A DNA stretch of 7,357 nt, from the NCBI GenBank assembly GCA_014381035.1, contig JACMIS010000687.1, positions 1 through 7,357 of the forward strand, in the 5' to 3' direction. The notes below the pieces were generated by a model that saw only the letters and a program-made list of their open reading frames with translations, was not told the origin of the DNA and searched no databases. The stretch's first letter is position 1. The number at the start of each line of letters is the position of its first letter. Both the position numbers and the translations under genes were made by a program. Below are positions 1-5,420 of this stretch, piece by piece. Source of the DNA: Armatimonadota bacterium (GTDB lineage: Bacteria > Armatimonadota > Armatimonadia > Armatimonadales > Armatimonadaceae).

Positions 1-38
1 CGCCGTCCTGTACCGTGACCGGATAATCGTGTCAAACC

Positions 39-647
39 CTAAGCCGCAAGTGAGACGCGTTGCTTTACATGAATCGCGCCTCGTTCCCCGGCGGTGACAG
101 GCATGACGACTTTGAAGATGCGAGCGTTGTTGTAGCGGCGATTGTCGGCGGAAAGAAAGAGTTCGATTTCCTGCGGGGCGTCGGGACGGCTTCGATTTAC
201 CGTGATCCGAATCAACACCCGTGCCCCGAAATCATGCCCGTCATGTACTGTGACCCAAGCCGCCGCGTTCAATTCGGCTTGCAGGGAATCGCCGACCTGC
301 TTCCAGTCGAGTAAGTGAACACCGGTGCGGGAGAAGATGCGTAGCAACTCCCCTTTGTGTTTTTCTGCCGGATCGCGCTCGAAATAAAACTGCACCGCGT
401 ACGGCGTTTCGGAACCGTGTACCGACCGCAGGTAAACTTTGCCGGTGATGTCGCCGCCGAAAGGGGTCTTCCCGGCGAGATTCGGGGCGGAGAACGCGCC
501 GTTCGCCGATTCGATAACGTCGTGCGTGGTCTGAGTTCGCACCGGGGCGTTCGGCGACGGTTGCGCGTATTTCAGCGACATATATTTTGTGTAGGAGGCG
601 TCGGGCTGGCTGGATCGAGAAACGAAATTGTTCGAGGTTTGATACAT
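39..647 (-). CDS. Hypothetical protein, 202 aa, family not recognised
   Basis: I do not recognise this protein and assign no function. It has no signal peptide or membrane segment, so it is probably cytoplasmic. Residues 1-60 are polar and rich in Ser, Thr, Pro and Asn, and look disordered. From about residue 65 (GGDITGKVYLRSV) to 185 the pattern of alternating hydrophobic residues (YAVQFYFERD, RVLIRITVNRS, QEIELFLSADNR) suggests a compact beta-rich domain. The ATG is preceded by GGAG (plus-strand CTCC at 659-662) at a spacing of 11 bases, a little long. Just upstream lie a 7-bp inverted repeat and an extended -10 promoter, so it is probably transcribed on its own. It lies downstream of the kinase gene on the same strand, 109 bases away. 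Reality as a gene rests on the upstream signals, the coherent protein-like composition and the lack of a better frame. A longer overlapping frame in the same stretch reads as Arg-rich noise. Confidence 0.72.
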   Translation of the reverse strand: MYQTSNNFVSRSSQPDASYTKYMSLKYAQPSPNAPVRTQTTHDVIESANGAFSAPNLAGKTPFGGDITGKVYLRSVHGSETPYAVQFYFERDPAEKHKGELLRIFSRTGVHLLDWKQVGDSLQAELNAAAWVTVHDGHDFGARVLIRITVNRSRPDAPQEIELFLSADNRRYNNARIFKVVMPVTAGERGAIHVKQRVSLAA

Positions 648-663
648 GGATTTTAAATCTCCG

Positions 664-687
664 CAAGTGATTGGTATAGGTCACTTG
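664..687 (-). repeat. Inverted repeat in the leader of the 39-647 gene
   Basis: CAAGTGA (664-670) and TCACTTG (681-687) are perfect 7-bp inverted arms around a 10-base spacer. On the minus-strand transcript this would be a hairpin near the 5' end, with its foot one base from the GGAG ribosome site. It could be a 5' stabilising or translation-controlling hairpin, or a DNA operator. No T-run follows, so it is not a terminator. Confidence 0.5.
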
Positions 688-696
688 TACGACGCT

Positions 697-705
697 ATTA
701 TCCCA
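697..705 (-). promoter_or_regulatory. Extended -10 promoter for the 39-647 gene
   Basis: Read on the minus strand, this is TGGGATAAT, the TGn extension followed by GATAAT (5 of 6 to the sigma-70 -10 consensus). No good -35 lies 16-18 bases upstream, as is usual for extended -10 promoters. The predicted transcript start is near 690, giving a leader of about 43 bases that contains the 664-687 hairpin. Confidence 0.45.
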
Positions 706-756
706 CGGAGCGATCAGACAGTATGTGACGTGCCGCACATGCGACTGTGACGCGTG

Positions 757-1692
757 TCACTTATCGTGCCAGTAAACCTCCAGTTCCGTCACCCACCGTT
801 TAACGGCGGCGATTGCCCGTCTGCTCCAGCCGTCGGCGGCTCGGTATTCGGAACGAAGCAGGAACGCGATGGCGAACAGTGCCGAGTAAAGCCGGACGAC
901 CTGATACTGTAGCGGTTTCAAACCCCATAAGCGGCACAGTTCTTCGACGTAGACTAACCGGTGCTCTCCCACATCGGCGATCACGCCCGCCGCCGTCAGC
1001 CCGACGTTAAACAACGGGTCGCCGTAACACACCACGTCGAAATCGATCAGACCGCGCAACTCCCCGTCTTCCACGATTACATTTTTGACCGTGATGTCGT
1101 CCAGAAAGCAGGTCGGGGATACCTGAGCGAAATAGGGATAAAAAAAGGGAAGGAGTACCCGAATGCGTTCCGTCCACGGTGCCAGTTCCGGGTCGTCCCG
1201 GCAATCGATGGCAACGCGCAATTCGTTCTCGAATAACTCCCGCCAGGTAGCGAACCGCCCGCGAGAGCCGATTGACACGTATCCGAAACTGTTCCCCGGT
1301 GGCAGCGTCGCCACCGTGCGCTGAAAACCGACGATCTGTGCCGCGAGACGCGTCATCTGCATCGCCGTCATCCCGGACAGTTCGTAGCGCAGGTCCCGCC
1401 CCGGAATCTTGTCCAGGATCAGATACGCTGACCGGCATGTTGTTTTCGTCAGGTCGCTGAACAGGACGCGGGGGACGGGTAAGCCGAGCCGGGCAAGGAT
1501 GCTCATGTTCCGCTCCGTGTCGGCGAACACCGCGGCGTTTTCGTTGGTCCGCACAATCACCTCGCGGTCTGGTAGGGCGACCGAATAGGTGACGCTGTTG
1601 TGACCGAACGTCATGTGAGTGACGTTTCGCGGCGGTACACCCATCACCCCTGCAATTAACGCGGCTATCTGCCCCTCGTTCAACGGATTCAA
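757..1692 (-). CDS. Aminoglycoside phosphotransferase-family (APH) kinase
   Basis: A 311-residue small-molecule kinase of the APH/choline kinase fold, cytoplasmic, ATP or GTP dependent; the substrate is unknown. The N-lobe contains GHNSVTYSVAL (30-40), a nucleotide-loop-like strand, then EVIVRTN (R48 in the usual Lys/Arg position) and helix ADTERNMSILARLGLPVPRV with candidate E60. The C-lobe has the catalytic loop FLDDITVKNVIV (196-207), with catalytic Asp D199 and N204. The metal-binding motif GLIDFDVVCYGDPLFNVG (214-231) carries D217. The usual His two residues before the catalytic Asp is Leu (L197). The frame opens with TTG; an in-frame TAA lies 15 bases upstream and no ATG precedes the domain. 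AGGAG sits only one base before this TTG but 10 bases before a second TTG (codon 4, 1681-1683), which may be the true start. It follows the aminotransferase by 135 bases. This is not evidence of antibiotic resistance, since most members act on metabolites. Confidence 0.87.
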   Translation of the reverse strand: MNPLNEGQIAALIAGVMGVPPRNVTHMTFGHNSVTYSVALPDREVIVRTNENAAVFADTERNMSILARLGLPVPRVLFSDLTKTTCRSAYLILDKIPGRDLRYELSGMTAMQMTRLAAQIVGFQRTVATLPPGNSFGYVSIGSRGRFATWRELFENELRVAIDCRDDPELAPWTERIRVLLPFFYPYFAQVSPTCFLDDITVKNVIVEDGELRGLIDFDVVCYGDPLFNVGLTAAGVIADVGEHRLVYVEELCRLWGLKPLQYQVVRLYSALFAIAFLLRSEYRAADGWSRRAIAAVKRWVTELEVYWHDK

Positions 1693-1732
1693 TCTCCTGA
1701 CGGCATGTTACCGGGTAGCCGTATCAATGGTC

Positions 1733-1738
1733 ATTGTA
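1733..1738 (-). promoter_or_regulatory. Possible -10 box for the APH-family gene
   Basis: The minus strand reads TACAAT, 5 of 6 to the -10 consensus, about 40 bases before the TTG start. I found no convincing -35 at 16-18 bases. The gene may instead be read through from the aminotransferase gene upstream. Confidence 0.27.
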
Positions 1739-1770
1739 CCGACTCAGTTTTTGAAGCCATGAATGATCGT

Positions 1771-1784
1771 GGGGATTCATCCCC
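1771..1784. repeat. Short GC hairpin between aminotransferase and kinase genes
   Basis: GGGGA and TCCCC form 5-bp arms around TTCA, and the overlapping arms ATGAAT (1759-1764) and ATTCAT (1775-1780) offer an alternative fold. It sits 44 bases after the aminotransferase stop. No T-run follows on the minus strand, so it is not a canonical intrinsic terminator. It may be a processing or pause element, or chance. Confidence 0.3.
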
Positions 1785-1827
1785 CCGAACGACGCGGATC
1801 ATCTGGTCCAATCACCACGAACCGGCA

Positions 1828-2952
1828 TTATAAAAATCTTTCCAAACGCGCCAGGGCTTCGGGAAAGTTGCTTCGCCCGAAACCGATGCGGAAATGATTC
1901 CCGGCGGCGAACGCAGATGGGGCGTCGTCATAGACCGAGCCGGGGAGGAGCAGAACACCCTGTTCGTGGACTAATTCCTTCACGAACTCGTCGATAGGCG
2001 CGTCGCGTCGGAGGCGCGGGAACCCGATCCCGCCCGCCTGCGGGCGGACCCAGTCGAACGTTCCCGCGTGGCGTTCAAAGAAGGCGTCGAGCAGGACGAG
2101 ATTTGCCCGGACGATGGAAAGGTTCCGCTCCACTATGCGCTCCCGCGAACGCAGGGCGATAATGCTGAGAATCTCGCCCGGTGCGTTGTTGCAGATGGTC
2201 GTGTAATCCTTGTACGCGGCAACCCGGTGGAGCGCGTGGCGGTCGCGGGTCGCCAGCCAGCCGGTGCGCAGACCGGCGAGACCGAACGACTTGCTCAAAA
2301 CACCTAGGCTGACGCCGCGTTCGTACACGTCGGCGGCGGTGGGCAGGCGCGACTCCGGCGCGTACTCCGAAAATCGGTACACCTCGTCGCAGAATAGATA
2401 TGCACCGGCGTCGCGGGCAACGCGGGTGATCGCGCCGAACGTCGCAGCGTCGGGCAACGTCCCGGTCGGATTGTGGGGCGCATTGACCATTATCAGCCGG
2501 GTCGCGGGCGTCACGGCAAGGCGCACGGCTTCGGGGTCTACCCGCCAGCCGTTTTGCATAGTTAGCGGGATCACCGTCACGTCTGCCCCCGCGCTACGGG
2601 CGACTTCGTAGAGCGATTGATACCCCGGCGCGAACGCGATGAGATGATCGCCCGCGTTCAGGACGGCACGCATGAACACATAGATCGCCTCCTCCGCGCC
2701 CGCGAAGGTGTACACGTCATCCAGTGTCACCGAACTGTACAGGCGAGCGATTTCGGCGCGGAGGAGTGGGTGCCCGGCGTATTCCGTGTAACCGAGCGTC
2801 AGATTTTCCCAGAGGGAGCGGGTTTCCACGTCCGCCATAGCAAGGAGTTCGCCCATCCCCATCGTTTCAAGGTCGGACGAGCAGAGGAGATAGGGGGCGA
2901 CGAACTCCCAACGGGCGAAGTAGCGTTCCAGGGCGAAGGCGGGTATTCCCAT
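1828..2952 (-). CDS. Class I/II (fold-type I) PLP-dependent aminotransferase
   Basis: A complete 374-residue cytoplasmic enzyme that moves an amino group between an amino acid and a 2-oxo acid using PLP; the substrate cannot be read from the sequence. Visible family landmarks are GYTEYAGHPLLRAEIA (54-69, substrate-side loop), the turn FAGAEEAIYV (83-92), NAPHNPTG (157-164, N161 to the PLP ring), CDEVYRF (188-194, D189 to the pyridine nitrogen, Y192), Schiff-base lysine K221 in SKSFGLAGLRTGW, and R355 in HFRIGFGR for the substrate carboxylate. All essential residues are present and the length is normal for the family. The ATG has only a weak GGGG ribosome site two bases upstream. It begins 28 bases after the DoxX-like stop on the same strand, so cotranscription and control by the TetR-family operator are likely. 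Amino-acid transaminases and biosynthetic relatives such as capreomycidine-synthase-like enzymes share these motifs. Confidence 0.92.
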   Translation of the reverse strand: MGIPAFALERYFARWEFVAPYLLCSSDLETMGMGELLAMADVETRSLWENLTLGYTEYAGHPLLRAEIARLYSSVTLDDVYTFAGAEEAIYVFMRAVLNAGDHLIAFAPGYQSLYEVARSAGADVTVIPLTMQNGWRVDPEAVRLAVTPATRLIMVNAPHNPTGTLPDAATFGAITRVARDAGAYLFCDEVYRFSEYAPESRLPTAADVYERGVSLGVLSKSFGLAGLRTGWLATRDRHALHRVAAYKDYTTICNNAPGEILSIIALRSRERIVERNLSIVRANLVLLDAFFERHAGTFDWVRPQAGGIGFPRLRRDAPIDEFVKELVHEQGVLLLPGSVYDDAPSAFAAGNHFRIGFGRSNFPEALARLERFL

Positions 2953-2980
2953 AGCCCCGAGTATACCCGAGCCAGAAAAC

Positions 2981-3394
2981 TCATCCCGCCGGGACCGGCG
3001 AACCGACCGGGACGGGTTTCGGCAGATCGCGCATCCGGGACTGCCAGATGTAGGAACTCGACAGTATCACAAGGGCGACCAGCGGGGGAATTCCCGTCGC
3101 GATCCCGTCTACCGCCGCATGGGCGATGAAAGCGGAGATCATCGTGATCGCAAACCCGGCGTAAGCCCACTCTTTCACCCGTTGCGGGACCGGAGTCAGC
3201 AGGACGATCACCCCGAGAAGTTTGGCGATGCCTAACTCGACGCGGAAATAGTCCGGGAAGCCGAGGTGCGCGAACGCCTTCGCGAAGAAATCCGAGGTCA
3301 GGTACCCGATAGCCGAGCTTGCCATCATCAACGCGAACAAACCGGTGCTACCCCAGTAGACGACTTTGGTCGCGGTATTGACTTGATTTTTCAT
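2981..3394 (-). CDS. DoxX-like family integral membrane protein
   Basis: A 137-residue inner-membrane protein with four predicted helices: about 11-31 (VVYWGSTGLFALMMASSAIG), 53-69, 77-95 and 103-117. The signature of the DoxX-like family is clear: HLGFPDYFRVELGIAKLLG (43-61) followed by VKEWAYAGFAITMISAFIAH (73-92) and an Asp a few residues on. The length is typical. Biochemical function is unsettled for this family; members are often tied to redox or stress responses and often sit beside a regulator. The start at 3394 is preferred over the ATG at 3400, because AAAGGA (plus-strand TCCTTT, 3401-3406) abuts the earlier ATG but lies 6 bases before this one. The neighbouring tetR-like gene uses the same AAAGGA-6-ATG layout. 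The gene diverges from the regulator across a palindromic operator and is probably its main target. Confidence 0.93.
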   Translation of the reverse strand: MKNQVNTATKVVYWGSTGLFALMMASSAIGYLTSDFFAKAFAHLGFPDYFRVELGIAKLLGVIVLLTPVPQRVKEWAYAGFAITMISAFIAHAAVDGIATGIPPLVALVILSSSYIWQSRMRDLPKPVPVGSPVPAG

Positions 3395-3411
3395 ATGCAT
3401 TCCTTTCGTGA

Positions 3412-3440
3412 TGTTTATGCGTCACTCGACGCATAAGCAA
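3412..3440 (-). promoter_or_regulatory. Candidate promoter of the DoxX-like gene
   Basis: On the minus strand TTGCTT (3435-3440) stands 17 bases before TAAACA (3412-3417). The -35 is fair and the -10 poor (3 of 6). The 22-bp palindrome fills the space between them, where a bound repressor would block polymerase. The implied leader is very short, about 11 bases, so a different start site remains possible. Confidence 0.38.
3415..3436. promoter_or_regulatory. Perfect 22-bp palindrome, likely TetR-family operator
   Basis: TTATGCGTC, spacer ACTC, then GACGCATAA: two perfect 9-bp inverted arms. Just outside are further matching pieces, GATGT (3410-3414) and ACATC (3440-3444), offset by three bases on the right side. 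Size and symmetry suit a TetR-family dimer. It covers the -35 of the regulator's own promoter and the spacer of the DoxX-like promoter, so one bound dimer could silence both directions. Confidence 0.75.
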
Positions 3441-3455
3441 CATCTGTCGTATAAT
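3426..3455 (+). promoter_or_regulatory. Promoter of the TetR-family regulator gene
   Basis: A perfect TATAAT (3450-3455) with TCGACG (3426-3431, 4 of 6) 18 bases upstream. The -35 lies inside the right half of the palindrome, which fits autorepression. The predicted start near 3462 leaves a leader of about 64 bases. Confidence 0.6.
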
Positions 3456-3525
3456 ACACAGGGGAATAGGAGCCGTTCCACGGACGAAACCCCGTGTTTG
3501 TCGCTTATCCAACAAAGGACGCCAT

Positions 3526-4158
3526 ATGTCGGGAAAAAATATTACGGGTTGTGAATCGCTGGGAGAACCGGTAGACCCGCGCGTGCGCCGGACCCGTAAC
3601 CTGCTCCGGGACGCCCTGCGCTCCCTGATGCGGGAGAAGCGGTTTTCGTCTATCTCCGTGCAGGAGATCGCGGCTCGCGCGACGGTGAACCGGGCGACGT
3701 TTTACGCGCACTACACGGACAAGGAGGAACTGGCACGTAGCGCACTGACGACGGATCTACGGAAGGCTTTGATGAGCCGGTTCACCGAAAAGCCGCCGCT
3801 GACACACGAAAACCTGTTGGAACTGGCATTGGGGGTATTCGATTTCGTAGGGAGTATGAATGACGCTTGCCCTGAAACGACCGCTGAATTACAGGAAACG
3901 GTGGGGACGGCGGTACAGCAGGGGATTTACGAAGTGCTGGAAATGTGGCTCGCGGACGGCGCGGGGTACGCCCGTTTGTTTCCGGGGAGCCGGAGGGAGA
4001 CAGTAGCGACCGTACTTTCCTGGAGCCTTTACGGCGGCGCCCATCGTTGGAGCCGCTCCCAACCGCGCACGCCCGCGCTTCGGGTCTGCCAGGAAATTAT
4101 CAGCATGCTGTTGCCACAATCGGACGGTGCCATGCGAATGATGCCGCCCCCGAAATGA
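3526..4158 (+). CDS. TetR/AcrR-family transcriptional regulator
   Basis: A 210-residue ligand-responsive repressor. The N-terminal TetR DNA-binding domain spans about residues 20-68: helix 1 in TRNLLRDALRSLMREKRF, then the helix-turn-helix ISVQEIAARATVNRATFYAHY (43-63), ending in the usual YxxxKEEL element. The C-terminal part (about 75-200) is helical and variable, with WSLYGGAHRW resembling the late helix of the ligand and dimer domain; the inducer cannot be inferred. The ATG is supported by AAAGGA at 3514-3519 with a 6-base spacing. It diverges from the DoxX-like gene, and the palindrome between them is its probable site. Its stop lies 11 bases from the convergent glucanase stop with no terminator visible, so the two transcripts probably overlap at their 3' ends. 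Confidence 0.94.
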   Translation: MSGKNITGCESLGEPVDPRVRRTRNLLRDALRSLMREKRFSSISVQEIAARATVNRATFYAHYTDKEELARSALTTDLRKALMSRFTEKPPLTHENLLELALGVFDFVGSMNDACPETTAELQETVGTAVQQGIYEVLEMWLADGAGYARLFPGSRRETVATVLSWSLYGGAHRWSRSQPRTPALRVCQEIISMLLPQSDGAMRMMPPPK

Positions 4159-4169
4159 TGTTCCGGCAC

Positions 4170-5291
4170 CTAGGAGTATCGGGACGGGAGCCAGCCTCGT
4201 TTTACACAGTCGCGGAAGCTCCATCCGCCGCCGCTTTCTATGTGATAGTTCCAGAAAAACCACCCGCGCGTCGTTTCATAACTCAGGAGTTGTGCGTCGC
4301 CGTAAGCCCGCATCGCCGTATCGCGTTCGAACCCGTCCAGCCCGCGTAGCGATTCCGGGGGCAACCCGCACGACCACTCGGCGACGATGACCGGCAGGTG
4401 TTTTTGCATGTTGTCCAACTGCCGCTTCCGCCCCAGTACCGCGAGTTCGACCTGCGCGTGCATGTCTCGCTTACGGTCGTCGTCGGTGTAACACTGGTAC
4501 AGGTGCGTGTCGAGAATCAGATTCGTCATGCCGGTTTTCCCAAACCCGTCCGCCCACTCGCCGGAGCGGAAGGCGTCATGAATGACCACGGCACGGTCCG
4601 CCCTGAGGTGTTTGCGCACGCGCGGGTAAGCGTCCCTGTAAAACTGTTTGATCACGTCCATCGGCACGTCCCAGCGTGGCTCGTTCAGCAATTCGATACC
4701 GAGAAGATTGTCGAACCCTTTGCAACGGAGTGCGAGGTTCTCCAGGACGCGTAACGTGTGGTTGATATTGCTCCGACTCCCGTGCCAGCCGAGTTCGCCC
4801 GAATGCCCGCTGTGGTCCATCCCGTTCTGACTACCAGGGGCACCGTGCAGATCGAGTAACACACCCAACCCGTGTTTTTTCGCGAGGCGAAAGGCGCGTT
4901 CCACGGTGTCCCAGCCGGAAACATAGGGCGGTGCTTCCTCGGCGATCCAGTAGCCGACCGGCAGACGGACGGCGTTCAAGCCGCGTGCCGCGATCCAGGC
5001 GAAATCACTGTCTTTGATCCAGTTGTCCCGGTGTTTTTTGATTCGCGCAGTCGCCGCCGCTTTGCCCAACTTTTGACAGAACGTCCACTCGTCGCCTGCG
5101 TCTACGCCCGCGAACACAGACGGCGTCATCCATTTTTCCAGCACCAGCCAGCCACCGAGGTTGACGCCGCGCCATTTACGGGCTGCGGGGGCGAGTGCGG
5201 CGGTCGTCTCCGGCGTGGAGCCGAGCGCGGTCAGGGAACCTGCCATTGTTGCCGCGCCCTGCAGGAAGGCGCGGCGGTCGAGTTGAGTCAT
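4170..5291 (-). CDS. GH5-family glucan 1,3-beta-glucosidase (exo-beta-1,3-glucanase-like), Tat-exported
   Basis: A 373-residue secreted glycoside hydrolase predicted to release glucose from beta-1,3-glucans. The N-terminus LDRRAFLQG (4-12) is a twin-arginine signal, followed by a mild hydrophobic run and an Ala-rich cleavage region near 30-37. The catalytic barrel has strong GH5 exo-1,3-glucanase landmarks: RGVNLGGWLVLEKW (41-54), DEWTFCQKLG (67-76), GLNAVRLPVGYW (104-115), LLDLHGAPGSQNG (145-157, H149), acid/base E204 in ELLNEP, H263 and Y265 in DTHLYQ, nucleophile E305 in VIVAEWS, and GWFFWNYH (343-350). The frame extends upstream to 5363, but the start at 5291 is chosen because it puts the RR motif at the N-terminus and because the promoter's -10 box contains the upstream ATG codons. 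The ribosome site is weak (GGA about 10 bases upstream). It lies downstream of rtcB on the same strand but has its own promoter. Other GH5 beta-glucanase activities are possible. Confidence 0.93.
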   Translation of the reverse strand: MTQLDRRAFLQGAATMAGSLTALGSTPETTAALAPAARKWRGVNLGGWLVLEKWMTPSVFAGVDAGDEWTFCQKLGKAAATARIKKHRDNWIKDSDFAWIAARGLNAVRLPVGYWIAEEAPPYVSGWDTVERAFRLAKKHGLGVLLDLHGAPGSQNGMDHSGHSGELGWHGSRSNINHTLRVLENLALRCKGFDNLLGIELLNEPRWDVPMDVIKQFYRDAYPRVRKHLRADRAVVIHDAFRSGEWADGFGKTGMTNLILDTHLYQCYTDDDRKRDMHAQVELAVLGRKRQLDNMQKHLPVIVAEWSCGLPPESLRGLDGFERDTAMRAYGDAQLLSYETTRGWFFWNYHIESGGGWSFRDCVKRGWLPSRYS

Positions 5292-5334
5292 AAATACATG
5301 GTCCGATTCGTTTCCACTTCGTTGCGTTGCGTTC

Positions 5335-5363
5335 ATCATAGCCCCGATGTACTCGCCGGTCAA
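5335..5363 (-). promoter_or_regulatory. Sigma-70-type promoter of the GH5 gene
   Basis: On the minus strand TTGACC (5358-5363, 5 of 6) and TATGAT (5335-5340, 5 of 6) are separated by exactly 17 bases, the best-spaced promoter in the window. The start site would be near 5328, giving a leader of about 37 bases before the ATG at 5291. The leader contains a small run of AACGC repeats. Confidence 0.68.
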
Positions 5364-5420
5364 GTGACACCTGCCTCCGCCATCGTGTCCGATCCATAGA
5401 GTAACGTATCGCGAGTGAGA

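Noticed and set aside
241..738. Open frame of 165 codons on the minus strand overlapping the 39-647 gene
   Set aside because: Its protein is Arg-rich and low in structure-like patterning, the signs of an off-frame reading. The 39-647 frame has the better composition, ribosome site and promoter.
747..760. GTGAC-GCGT-GTCAC inverted repeat at the kinase stop codon
   Set aside because: The arms are only five bases and overlap the stop, with no T-run. The TGTGACG at 724-730 repeats one arm, but short GTGAC words are common here, so chance is enough.
757..1692. Antibiotic-resistance label for the APH-family gene
   Set aside because: The fold covers many metabolite kinases, and nothing in motif or context points to aminoglycosides.
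1771..1784. Hairpin as an intrinsic terminator after the aminotransferase gene
   Set aside because: The stem is only 5 bp and no T-run follows on the transcribed strand.
2617..3129. Plus-strand open frame of 170 codons across the aminotransferase/doxX boundary
   Set aside because: It is antisense to two convincing genes and has no domain or ribosome site.
46..5367. Word CAAGTGA recurring at 46-52, 664-670, 681-687 (inverted) and 5361-5367 as a shared regulatory site
   Set aside because: A few copies of a 7-mer in this length is only mildly above chance, and the positions relative to genes are inconsistent.
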